NCBI GenBank assembly: GCA_009379995.1
Contig: WHSR01000066.1
Coordinates: 1-33,059 of the forward strand
Reading direction: 5' to 3'
Origin: Streptosporangiales bacterium
GTDB lineage: Bacteria > Actinomycetota > Actinomycetes > Streptosporangiales > WHSR01
DNA length: 33,059 nucleotides
Under the pieces are notes generated by a model, which made no database searches, was not told the DNA's origin, and saw nothing but the letters and a program-made list of their open reading frames with translations. The translations under genes and the position numbers were made by a program. Below are positions 25,266-32,967 of the stretch, one piece after another. Position 1 is the stretch's first letter, and each line of letters starts with the position of its first letter.

Positions 25266-25808
25266 TCAGCGTGTAGATAGGGCGCTGAACCACCCGGCGC
25301 CCGACGGACAGTCCAGCGAGTCCAGCCACGGCGACCCGGCAAGTCCCTCGCCCAACCCCCGGAAGCGACCGCCGTGGAACACCAGCGGATCTCCGTTGCC
25401 CCCCGCGAACTCTTCGATCTTGCCGAGGTAGATGACGTGGTCGCCGCCGTCGTACCTGGCCCACGGGCTGCAGGCGAAGAACGCGACGCAGCCGGCGAGC
25501 CGGGGGGCCGGGCCCTCGTCGTCCCAGTCCACGTCGAGATCGCGCTGAGGCCGCCCGGCGAAATGCAGTGCGAGATCCTGCCCGGTCTCCGGCAGCACGT
25601 TCACCGCGAACGGCGTGTCCTCGAGATGCCGGCAGGCCCTGCTGCGACGATCCACCGACACGAGGACCAGCGGAGGATCGAGCGAGACGGCGGAGAACGC
25701 GTTCACGGTGACCCCGTGTATGCCGTCATCCGTCCGGCAGGCGACGACTGTGACCCCGGTCGCGAAGCGGCCGAGGCAGTTTCGCAGCTCTCGAGCGTCG
25801 ATCCCCAC
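25266..25808 (-). CDS. Flavin reductase component (HpaC-like)
   Basis: A 180-residue flavin reductase-like (FMN-binding split barrel) protein supplying reduced flavin to the HpaB-like oxygenase. The GTG start at 25808 has GGGAGG 5 bases upstream and gives the standard N-terminus (VGIDARELRNCLGRFATGVT). Conserved segments: FATGVTVVAC, GVTVNAFSAVSLDPPLVLVSV, FAVNVL and HVIYLGKIEEF. The open frame extends to 25901 without homology. It is the first gene of the minus-strand operon with the oxygenase and diverges from a PaaX-type regulator 183 bases away. Confidence 0.9.
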   Translation of the reverse strand: MGIDARELRNCLGRFATGVTVVACRTDDGIHGVTVNAFSAVSLDPPLVLVSVDRRSRACRHLEDTPFAVNVLPETGQDLALHFAGRPQRDLDVDWDDEGPAPRLAGCVAFFACSPWARYDGGDHVIYLGKIEEFAGGNGDPLVFHGGRFRGLGEGLAGSPWLDSLDCPSGAGWFSALSTR

Positions 25809-25872
25809 GAGGGCCTCCCACCCGCGGGCGAAGCGTACGTTGTGCGTGCCCTTTCGAACGCGATACGTACCA

Positions 25873-25901
25873 ATGACACATGGGGTCATGCGGGCAGTCA
25901 A
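25873..25901 (-). promoter_or_regulatory. Promoter and operator-like palindrome of the reductase-oxygenase operon
   Basis: On the minus strand TTGACT (25901-25896), 17 bases and TGTCAT (25878-25873) form a promoter. An imperfect 17-bp palindrome, ATGAC...GTCAT (25873-25889), covers the −10 and most of the spacer, where a repressor would block RNA polymerase. The divergent PaaX-type protein is the obvious candidate to bind it. Confidence 0.45.
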
Positions 25902-25977
25902 CGCTGGAAGCTGGATTAGATGGCGGCGAACGTGACGTGCGTCAGACCTGCTTAGATATGTCGGCCTTACTGGGGGT

Positions 25978-25983
25978 TAGAAT
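25978..25983 (+). promoter_or_regulatory. −10 element before the first PaaX-type gene
   Basis: TAGAAT at 25978-25983 is a near-ideal −10 element and would start transcription about 7-9 bases later, at the GTG at 25992. This supports a leaderless mRNA. The −35 region (about 25955) is weak. Confidence 0.4.
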
Positions 25984-25991
25984 TGGCTGCC

Positions 25992-26915
25992 GTGGCCTCG
26001 CTCGCCGTTGACTGGGGGGAGGAGGACGTAGTCCTCCCTCGTCAGCAGCGTGGCTTCCAGCCTCAGCATCTGTTGCTGACGCTCCTGGGCGACTACTGGT
26101 TCCGTCGCGACGAGCATCTGCCGTCCGCCGCGCTCGTTCGGCTCCTCGCCGAGTTCCGCATCTCCCCGGCGAGCGTCCGGGCGGCGCTCAGCCGCCTGTC
26201 CCGTCGTGGGCTGCTGACGTCGTCCAAGAGCGGACGGCGGACGTACTACGGTCCCAGTCCTCAGGCGACGAAGCTGCTCGCCGAGGGGCGCCAGCACATC
26301 CTGACCTTCGGTACCCGGGAGAGCGCGTGGGACGGCGCCTGGACGCTGGCCGTGTTCTCCATACCGGAGCGCGAGCGGCACATCAGACACGTCCTGCGCG
26401 CCCGCCTGCGGTGGCTGGGCTTCGCCCCGCTGTACGACGGGGTATGGGTGTCACCGCACAAGCTGGCCGAGGCGGCCAAGGAGGTGCTGACCGAACTCGG
26501 CGTCGAGATGGCGACGATCGTCGTGGGCGAGGTGGTGCCGGGCGGCCTGCGGCTGGGCAACCCGATCGAGGCATGGGACCTGGAGGAGCTTCGCGGCCAC
26601 TACGAGGGCTTCCTGGACGAGTTCACCCCGCTGCTGGACCGGATGCGCGCCGGTCAGGTCGGAGCGTCCGAGGCGTTCGTGTCGCGTACCGCGCTGATGG
26701 ATGCCTGGCGCAACTTTCCCAACCTCGACCCGGAGCTGCCGCCGGCCCTGCTTCCCGACCAGTGGCCGCGCGCCGCGGCGCGGACGATGTTCATCGAGCT
26801 CTACGACGGGCTCGGCTCCCTGGCCGAGGTGCGTGTCCGGCAGATCCTTCGCGAGTTCGACCCCGAGCTGGCGCGAGTCGTCACCCACCACACGACAGCG
26901 GACCTCGAGGGTTGA
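25992..26915 (+). CDS. PaaX-family transcriptional regulator 1
   Basis: A 307-residue PaaX-type regulator; in characterised relatives the repressor is released by an aryl-CoA such as phenylacetyl-CoA. The N-terminal winged helix (about residues 20-90) contains LLTLLGDYWFRR and ISPASVRAALSRLSRRGLL; the middle domain has WDGAWTLAVFSIPE and LRWLGFAPLYDGVWVSP; the C-terminal domain ends with the family's helical segment. GTG 25992 is preferred because of the −10 at 25978-25983; TTG 25983, six bases after GGGGG, is the alternative. It diverges from the reductase-oxygenase operon and probably controls it. Confidence 0.85.
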   Translation: MASLAVDWGEEDVVLPRQQRGFQPQHLLLTLLGDYWFRRDEHLPSAALVRLLAEFRISPASVRAALSRLSRRGLLTSSKSGRRTYYGPSPQATKLLAEGRQHILTFGTRESAWDGAWTLAVFSIPERERHIRHVLRARLRWLGFAPLYDGVWVSPHKLAEAAKEVLTELGVEMATIVVGEVVPGGLRLGNPIEAWDLEELRGHYEGFLDEFTPLLDRMRAGQVGASEAFVSRTALMDAWRNFPNLDPELPPALLPDQWPRAAARTMFIELYDGLGSLAEVRVRQILREFDPELARVVTHHTTADLEG

Positions 26916-27012
26916 GGGTTCGCCCCGCGAAGGTTGTCATCGGGCTTGACGTGAGTGTCGCATGGTGTCGCCTATCGTGGGTGGCGTAGCAGCGAGACGA
27001 GGAGTCGCACCC

Positions 27013-28248
27013 ATGGGCCGTAACGAGAACTCGGTCACGCATCGCCCGGTCCTGGTCGTCGGCGCGGGTCCGGTCGGAATGAGTGCCGCGCTCGACCTAC
27101 GGGCCAACGGACTGGCGGCGACGGTTCTCGAGGCCGAGCCGCAGGAGCGGGTCCGGCCGGGTAGCCGCGCCATCTTCATACACCGGGAGTCTCTGCAGCG
27201 GCTCGAGCGGACGCGTCCCGGCCTCGGCCGGGAGATGGCGGCGCACGGTCTGGTCTGGCCGACCAAGCGCACGTTCTGGCGGGGACGCCAGGTCTTCGTC
27301 CGCGACTACCCCTCGCCCGACCCCGAGGCGTTGCCGCCCTTCACCAGCCTGCCGCAGGTGGTAACCGAGCGGCTGCTGTTCGACGCCTGCAAGGCGGCCG
27401 ACGTCGAGTTCGTCTGGGAGGCCCAGGTGACGGAGGTCGAGGCCACGGCCGAGGGCGTCACGCTGACGACGGAGTCCGGTGGGTCGTGGGCGGCCGACTA
27501 TGTCATCGCCGCCGACGGCGCCCGCTCGGCCGTACGGCGCGCGATCGGCGTGCCGATGGAGGGAAGCCAGTCGGAGAACTCCTACGTCATCGTCGACGTT
27601 GCGGAGGACCCGGACGATCCGCGGCCGCCGGTCCGTGACTTCCACTACGAACACCCGGCCCTCGGCGGGCGCAACGTGCTCTTCGTGCCGTTCGCCGGCT
27701 CGTGGCGCGTCGACCTGGAGTGTCTGGCCGACGACGACCCGGAGGTCTTCAGCGGCCCAGAAGGGGTCCGCCGCTGGCTGCCGAAGGTCATGGACGCCAA
27801 GTACGCCGACCGGGTGTCGTGGGTGTCGACCTACCGGTTTCTGCAGGTGTTGGCGGAGGAGTTCAGCGACCCGAGCCGCCGCGTGCTCCTGGTCGGCGAG
27901 GCCGCGCACCTGTTCGCACCCTTCGGGGCCCGCGGGCTGAACTCCGGCATCGTGGACGCCGAGGTCGCCGCCGACGCGGTACGGGCCGCGACGTCGACGG
28001 CCGACCCCGCTGCCGCCCGCGCCGCGATCGAGCGCTTCGCCTCCGAGCGTCGCGAGGCGGCGGAGTACAACCGTGCGGCGGCGGGGCTGGCGCTCGCCCA
28101 CATGCAGGGGCGCGACCCGGTTATCCGAGCCAAGCGGCGGATCGCGGCCGCGCTGGCGCCCTTCTCGCGACGCGCGGGGGCCTGGCTCGACTCGGCTCCC
28201 TACGGGCCCCGATCGGGCGCGCGTGGCCGCGCGGCCGACAAGTACTAG
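27013..28248 (+). CDS. FAD-dependent aromatic-ring monooxygenase (PHBH fold)
   Basis: A 411-residue single-component flavin monooxygenase of the PHBH/phenol-hydroxylase-like group. The N-terminal dinucleotide fold is VLVVGAGPVGMSAALDLRA, the DG motif is VIAADGARSAVRRAIG, and the FAD ribityl motif is RVLLVGEAAHLFAPFGARGLNSG. In that last motif the usual Gly-Asp is Gly-Glu, a conservative but uncommon change at a flavin contact. ATG 27013 is chosen because AGGAG ends 8 bases before it; another in-frame ATG at 26962 lacks a site. It lies 97 bases after the PaaX-type gene on the same strand and may be part of the same regulon; the substrate is unknown. It ends at a long inverted repeat. Confidence 0.88.
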   Translation: MGRNENSVTHRPVLVVGAGPVGMSAALDLRANGLAATVLEAEPQERVRPGSRAIFIHRESLQRLERTRPGLGREMAAHGLVWPTKRTFWRGRQVFVRDYPSPDPEALPPFTSLPQVVTERLLFDACKAADVEFVWEAQVTEVEATAEGVTLTTESGGSWAADYVIAADGARSAVRRAIGVPMEGSQSENSYVIVDVAEDPDDPRPPVRDFHYEHPALGGRNVLFVPFAGSWRVDLECLADDDPEVFSGPEGVRRWLPKVMDAKYADRVSWVSTYRFLQVLAEEFSDPSRRVLLVGEAAHLFAPFGARGLNSGIVDAEVAADAVRAATSTADPAAARAAIERFASERREAAEYNRAAAGLALAHMQGRDPVIRAKRRIAAALAPFSRRAGAWLDSAPYGPRSGARGRAADKY

Positions 28249-28249
28249 T

Positions 28250-28320
28250 TTCCGCCGAGATCTATGTTGTGGGGGTCCTGAACCGGGCAAAACGGTCCCA
28301 CAACATAGATCTCGGCGGGA
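28250..28320. repeat. Perfect 22-bp-arm inverted repeat filling a convergent gap
   Basis: Left arm 28252-28273 and right arm 28297-28318 are perfect reverse complements (starting CCGCCGAGATCTATG), with a T-A pair and a G-T wobble outside and a 23-base loop. A small inner stem ACCG (28282-28285) and CGGT (28293-28296) sits in the loop. The structure occupies the whole space between the stops at 28246-28248 (+) and 28321-28323 (−). It can work as a bidirectional terminator although it lacks a U-run; the sequence is also consistent with a dispersed palindromic repeat. Confidence 0.8.
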
Positions 28321-29478
28321 CTACCAGAGGCGTTCGGTGGCGAGCTTGGCTCCGTCGGCGAGCGCGCGCAGCTTGGCCCACATGATGGAGGGGTGGACGC
28401 GGCGGACGAACGGCCCTTGGGCAAAGCCGCAATCGGTGCCGGCCATGACGCCCTCCCGGCCGACCAGGCCCGCCAGCCTGGTGAGGCGTTCGGCGACGAG
28501 TTCGGGATGCTCCACGACGTTGGTGGCGTGGCTGATCACACCGGGAACCAGCGTGCGGCCCTCGGGCAGCCGCACCTTCTCCCACACCCGCCACTCGTGC
28601 TCGTGCCTGGGGTTGGCCTGCTCGATCAGGTACGCCCCCACGGGCACCCGCAGAATCAGGTCGACGATGTCGGCGAGACCCACGTCTCCGACGTGGGGAG
28701 CGTTCCAGCTGCCCCAGCACACGTGGTAGCGGGCGCGCTCCGGCGGGATCCCGCGCAGGGCGCGGATCAGCGCCTCGACGCGGAGCTCCGCCCACGCCCG
28801 GTAGTCGGCCATCGTCGCGGGCGGGACCATGTAGTCGTACATCATCGGCAGGTAGGCGTCGTCGATCTGGACGATCAGGCCGGCGTCGACGATGGTGCGG
28901 TACTCCTCGCCGAGGGCGTCGGCGACGGCGAAGACGAGGTCCTCCTCGCTGCCGTAGTGCTCGTCCTTCGGCCAGGGCACCACGCTGGCGGGGGCAACAA
29001 CCGGGAGGAACGCGTCGACCACGTCAACCGAGGCGATCGCGGCCTTGAGGTTGTCGGTGTCGCGGCGGAGAGCGTCGTGCCCCACGTACCGCACCGGACC
29101 GGTGCACACCCAGTTGCCCAGCGTGCCGACGAACCCCTGGGTGCCCTCGTACTCGGCGTAGAAGTCGGTGAACATCCGCTTGTCGGTGCCCGCCGCCACC
29201 ACCGCCGGCGTGGACGGATCGTCGGGGCGCATCTCGAACCCGGCGAGGCGTTCCCGGACGTAGCGTGACCAGCTCACCGACTTGCCGAACTCCCCGTCGC
29301 TGACGATGTCCACGCCGGCCTCGGCCTGGCCCCTCACTACCTCGGCGACCGACCTGCGGAGGGTCTCGGCGTACGTGGCCTCGTCGTAGGGCTTGCCGTA
29401 CTCCTTGAGTCGCAGAATCTCGACCAGCTCGGGCGGCCGCACCAAACTGCCGACGTGGGTGGCCAGGATCCGGTCCAT
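28321..29478 (-). CDS. MetE-like (cobalamin-independent methionine synthase fold) protein 1
   Basis: A 385-residue protein related to the C-terminal catalytic half of MetE and to epoxyalkane:coenzyme M transferase, which use zinc to activate a thiol for alkyl transfer. The zinc ligands are present: His252 and Cys254 in YHVCWGSW, Glu in LIEQANPRHEHEW and Cys in GTDCGFA. The N-terminal half of full MetE is absent, so it is unlikely to be the housekeeping methionine synthase. ATG at 29478, with AGGGAG 7 bases upstream. It follows the interrupted CoA ligase gene by 11 bases, one operon. It may transfer a methyl or other alkyl group from a catabolic substrate; the true acceptor and donor are unknown. 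Confidence 0.85.
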   Translation of the reverse strand: MDRILATHVGSLVRPPELVEILRLKEYGKPYDEATYAETLRRSVAEVVRGQAEAGVDIVSDGEFGKSVSWSRYVRERLAGFEMRPDDPSTPAVVAAGTDKRMFTDFYAEYEGTQGFVGTLGNWVCTGPVRYVGHDALRRDTDNLKAAIASVDVVDAFLPVVAPASVVPWPKDEHYGSEEDLVFAVADALGEEYRTIVDAGLIVQIDDAYLPMMYDYMVPPATMADYRAWAELRVEALIRALRGIPPERARYHVCWGSWNAPHVGDVGLADIVDLILRVPVGAYLIEQANPRHEHEWRVWEKVRLPEGRTLVPGVISHATNVVEHPELVAERLTRLAGLVGREGVMAGTDCGFAQGPFVRRVHPSIMWAKLRALADGAKLATERLW

Positions 29479-29489
29479 GGAGGCACTCC

Positions 29490-30908
29490 CTAGGGTTGCG
29501 TTCGCAGGTCGTTGACCCGCTTGGCCTTCAGCAGCGTCGGCGGCAGCGTGCCGAGCGGCAGCGTCACCACGACCGGCCGCAGCTCGCAGCGCGAACGGAT
29601 CTCGCGTTCCACGGCGGCCGCGAGCGCCGAACCGTCGGCGTCGGACGGAATCTCGACCTTAACGGTGAGCACGTCGAGCTCCCGTTCCCGGGTGATCTCG
29701 ATGACGAACTCGTCGCCGACCCCCGGCACCCGTCGGACCGCGTCCTCGACGCTGCTCGGGAAGAGAGTCACGCCGCGGACGTTGAGCATGTCGTCGGAGC
29801 GGCCGGTGAACCCGCCGAGCGCGCGGGTATGGGTCCGCCCGCATGCGCAGCGCTCCCGGGTCAGCCGGGTGTAGTCTCCGGCAACGAAGCGCAGCTGGGG
29901 AGATGCCTCCGAGATGAGGTTGGTGACCACGGAGATGCCGAGCTCCCCGTCCGGGCGTGCCTTGCCGGTCTGCGGGTCGATGACCTACCAGACATGGGTG
30001 TCGTCCAGCAGATGCGTGCTCACCGGGCCGTCCTTGGTCCCGGCGACGGCGGCGCAGGAGAAGCCCCCGGCGGACGGCGCCGCCTCGGTGCAGCCGTAGA
30101 ACTCGTGCAGCTCGGCCCCCCAGATGCTCTCGATACGGGCCCGGGTCGCCGGTATCGAGAAGCCGGGCTCGCCGGCGCAGAACAGATACCGGACGGAGGA
30201 GCCGGCCGGGTCCAGCCCCATCTCGGCCATCACGTGCGCCAGGTGCAGGGCATAGGACGGGGTACAGGCGAGGATCGTCGGATGCGTCGTGTCCACCAGG
30301 CGGGCACGCAGGCTGGTGTCGAGCCCGCCCGCGGTCAGGATCGGGATGCCCATCCGGTTCAGCGCGTAATGCACGCCCCACAGCCACACGTGCGGGCCGT
30401 ACCCGAAGGCGAGCATCGCCACGTCCCGCCCGGAACGGAAGCCCATCGCGTACATGGCACGCGCGTTGGTCCACGCCCACATCTCACGATCGAAGGCCGT
30501 GTAGCGGAACGCCCGCGGCGTCCCGGTCGTGCCGGAGGTCATGAACGTCTGCCAGCCGCGCGACCGCCACACCTCGTCGTCGACGGCCGTGTAACTGCCC
30601 CACGGCGCGTGCTCACCCAGGTGCTCGGCCATCTCCTGCTTGGTGGTGGGCGGGATCAGCTCGAGGTCCTCCACCGAGCGGACATCACCGGGACGCAGCC
30701 CTATCCGATCGAACTTGCGCCGGTAGAAGGGAATGGTCCGGTACGCGTACGTGACGGCGGCCCGCAGCTTCTCGTCCTGGATCGCACGCAGCTCGTCCCG
30801 CGAGGCCATGTCAAGCCGGCGGCTCCACGCGACCTCGTCGTCCGGCTCGGTGGGTGCGTCGCGGTGCCGCTCTACGGTTTCGAGCCAGCGCCCTCGCGTC
30901 GAGTCCAC
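29490..30908 (-). pseudogene. PaaK-like acyl/aryl-CoA ligase interrupted by an amber codon
   Basis: The 473-codon frame encodes an AMP-forming phenylacetate-CoA ligase-like enzyme: TSGTTGTPRAF (ATP P-loop), FYGCTEA, then after the break GDYTRL, CGRTHTR and GRSDDMLNVRGVTLFPSSVE with the C-terminal domain. A single TAG (29987-29985 on the minus strand) falls at codon 308 in an otherwise intact, in-frame sequence (HVW, stop, VIDPQTGK); relatives usually have Glu or a similar residue here. So it is a very recent nonsense mutation, a sequencing error, or a gene with a suppressed stop. GTG start at 30908 with GGGAGG 7 bases upstream. First gene of a minus-strand operon with MetE-like protein 1, divergent from the second PaaX-type gene. 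Confidence 0.82.
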
Positions 30909-30951
30909 GGCTGACCTCCCTCGAGGTCGCGCCCCCCGCGCCTACTTGAGA

Positions 30952-30987
30952 CGCCAATTTGACGGTCGGCAGGAGAGTATCTAACTT
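30952..30987 (+). promoter_or_regulatory. Leaderless promoter and operator of the second PaaX-type gene
   Basis: TTGACG (30959-30964), a 17-base spacer and TAACTT (30982-30987) predict transcription start at about the ATG at 30994, which has no convincing ribosome binding site. A 13-bp imperfect palindrome, CGcCAAtTTGaCG (30952-30964), overlaps the −35 element and is a candidate operator for autoregulation and for the divergent ligase operon. Confidence 0.5.
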
Positions 30988-30993
30988 CGTGGC

Positions 30994-31824
30994 ATGGGGG
31001 AAGACCTCGCGATGCCGGAGGAGACCGCCCAGGGGGCGAGACCGGCGGATCTTCTGCTCACCGCGATGGGCGCGTTTTTCATGATCCGGCCGAGTGTCGA
31101 GGTTCCCACCGAGACGCTGATCGACATCTTGGGGCGCCTCGGCGTGGCCGAGTACGCCGCCCGCGCCACGTGCAACCGAATGGTCGACCGCGGCCTGCTC
31201 CAGCGCAGGCGGGAGGGCCGCCGCGCGGTCTATTCGCTGACCGCCGGCTCCCGTCGCCTGATCGAGGACGGCACGCCACGCATCGTCGACTTCGAACCGT
31301 GCCGCACCGACTGGGACGCCACCTGGACCCTGCTGAGCTTCTCCATACCTGAGGCTCGCCGGGCGAAACGTCACCAGCTTCGGGTTCGACTGGCCTGGAG
31401 GGGCTTCGGCCGGCTCCGCGACGGTGTCTGGTTGGCACCGGGGCCGGTGGCGGTGCGCGGGCTGCTGGCCGAGCTCGGACTCGATCGGCACGCCCGCGCC
31501 TTCGTCGGCGCCGCGATCGACCCGACGGACCTGGACGAGGTGATCCACAGCGCCTGGGACGTCGAGGCGCTCGTGGAGGGGTACACCGCGTTCGCGCGAC
31601 GGTGGAACGGCGGCTACGCCGACGGCCTCGCCGACGATCTGGTGCGGGTGACCCGGCTGCTGACCGAGTGGCGGCTGGTCATCAGGGACGACCCCCGGCT
31701 GCCGTGCGAGCTGCTGCCCGAGGGATGGCCCGGACTCGACGCCAACGAGACGTTCCGCCGCCTCTACCGCCGCTACGACCCACCCGCCCAGGCCCTCTTC
31801 GACGCCGCTCTCGCGGAGGTATGA
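30994..31824 (+). CDS. PaaX-family transcriptional regulator 2
   Basis: A 276-residue PaaX-type protein, distinct from the first one in this window. The winged helix (about residues 20-85) contains LLLTAMGAFFMI and AARATCNRMVDRGLLQRRREG; the middle domain WDATWTLLSFSIPE and LAWRGFGRLRDGVWLAP; the C-terminal helices end with YRRYDPPAQALFDAALAEV. The ATG at 30994 is placed at the predicted transcription start. The divergent ligase-MetE-like operon and the coupled downstream MetE-like gene are its likely targets, with an aryl-CoA made by the ligase as a plausible ligand (inference). Confidence 0.85.
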   Translation: MGEDLAMPEETAQGARPADLLLTAMGAFFMIRPSVEVPTETLIDILGRLGVAEYAARATCNRMVDRGLLQRRREGRRAVYSLTAGSRRLIEDGTPRIVDFEPCRTDWDATWTLLSFSIPEARRAKRHQLRVRLAWRGFGRLRDGVWLAPGPVAVRGLLAELGLDRHARAFVGAAIDPTDLDEVIHSAWDVEALVEGYTAFARRWNGGYADGLADDLVRVTRLLTEWRLVIRDDPRLPCELLPEGWPGLDANETFRRLYRRYDPPAQALFDAALAEV

Positions 31825-31826
31825 GA

Positions 31827-32927
31827 ATGCCAGCACGGCCGCTGTTCCGGGCCGACCACGTGGGCAGCCTGCTTCGCCCGGCGCGGCTGCGGGAGGCGTT
31901 CCGGCAACACCGCGAGGGTCTCGTCGGCGAGGCGGAGTTCGCGCGCATCCAGGACGAGGCGATCCGTTCCGCGGTGGCGATGCAGGAGGCCGTCGGCCTG
32001 CACGCGGTGACCGACGGGGAGTTCCGCCGATCGTCGTACTGGGCGCATTTCGTCGACGCCGTGGACGGCCTCGAGGTCGCGCCGGCCCTGTTCGAGTTCT
32101 CCGATGCCTCCGGACGGCGGATGGCCTTCACGGCACCGAGCGGGACCGGGGAGATAAGACGCACCCGGCCGATCTCCGGTGCGGAGTTCCGCTTCCTCCG
32201 CGATGCCACCCCACGCACCCCGAAGATCACCATGCCGTCGCCGTCCACCATGCACTTCTGGCGCGGGCCCGCCGGCATCGCCGGCACGCCGTACGCCTCG
32301 GCTGCGGAATTCCTCACCGAGGTGGCCGCCGTCTACCGCGAGGAGATCGCCGAACTGACCGCTCTCGGCGCGACCTACCTGCAGTTGGACGAGGTCGCCC
32401 TGGCCATGCTCTGCGACCCCGACGTCCAGGAGGCGGTCACCGCGCGCGGCGAGGATCCAGGTGAGCTGGTCGGCCTCTACGTGGAGGCCATCCACCAAGC
32501 GCTACGGGACCGCCCGGCCGACACCACCGCCGCGATACACCTGTGCCGGGGCAACTACAAGGGGAGGTGGATGGCGGCCGGCGGTTACGAGGCCGTCGCC
32601 CAGCGGCTCTTCGGCGGCTCCGGCGTCGACGTGTTCTTCCTCGAATTCGACTCGCCGCGGGCGGGCGACTTCGCCCCGCTGCGCCACGTGCCCTCCGACG
32701 TCGGCGTTCTCCTCGGGCTGGTCAGCTCGAAAACCCCACAACTGGAGTCCCGCGGCGAGATCCTCGACCGCATCGACGCCGCGTCGCGTCACATGCCCGT
32801 CGAGCGCCTCGGCCTGTCACCGCAATGCGGATTCGCCAGCACCGCCGCCGGCAATCCGCTCACCGAGGAGGACCAGAAGCGCAAGCTCGCCCTGGTTGTC
32901 GAGGTCGCCGACGAGGTCTGGCTCTAG
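31827..32927 (+). CDS. MetE-like (YxjG/YxjH-type) protein 2
   Basis: A 366-residue protein of the short cobalamin-independent methionine synthase-like group, with RADHVGSLLRP at the N-terminus, GEFRRSSYW, and zinc ligands His238 and Cys240 in IHLCRGN, Glu in FLEFDSPRAG and Cys in PQCGFAST. In some bacteria such proteins act as small methionine synthases; here, coupled to a PaaX-type regulator and opposite a second family member, a role in processing alkyl groups from a substrate is as likely. ATG 31821 overlaps the regulator stop, but GGAGG at 31815-31819 fits ATG 31827 better. Confidence 0.85.
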   Translation: MPARPLFRADHVGSLLRPARLREAFRQHREGLVGEAEFARIQDEAIRSAVAMQEAVGLHAVTDGEFRRSSYWAHFVDAVDGLEVAPALFEFSDASGRRMAFTAPSGTGEIRRTRPISGAEFRFLRDATPRTPKITMPSPSTMHFWRGPAGIAGTPYASAAEFLTEVAAVYREEIAELTALGATYLQLDEVALAMLCDPDVQEAVTARGEDPGELVGLYVEAIHQALRDRPADTTAAIHLCRGNYKGRWMAAGGYEAVAQRLFGGSGVDVFFLEFDSPRAGDFAPLRHVPSDVGVLLGLVSSKTPQLESRGEILDRIDAASRHMPVERLGLSPQCGFASTAAGNPLTEEDQKRKLALVVEVADEVWL

Positions 32928-32930
32928 GAG

Positions 32931-32967
32931 CCTGCTGAATTGGGCCGGTTCCCGGGGCGATAGCAGG
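32931..32967 (+). terminator. Possible terminator after MetE-like gene 2
   Basis: CCTGCT (32931-32936) and AGCAGG (32962-32967) can pair around an inner CCGG-TTC-CCGG stem, four bases after the stop codon. No U-run follows. The remaining 92 bases of the window are very GC-rich and show no gene start I can support. Confidence 0.3.
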
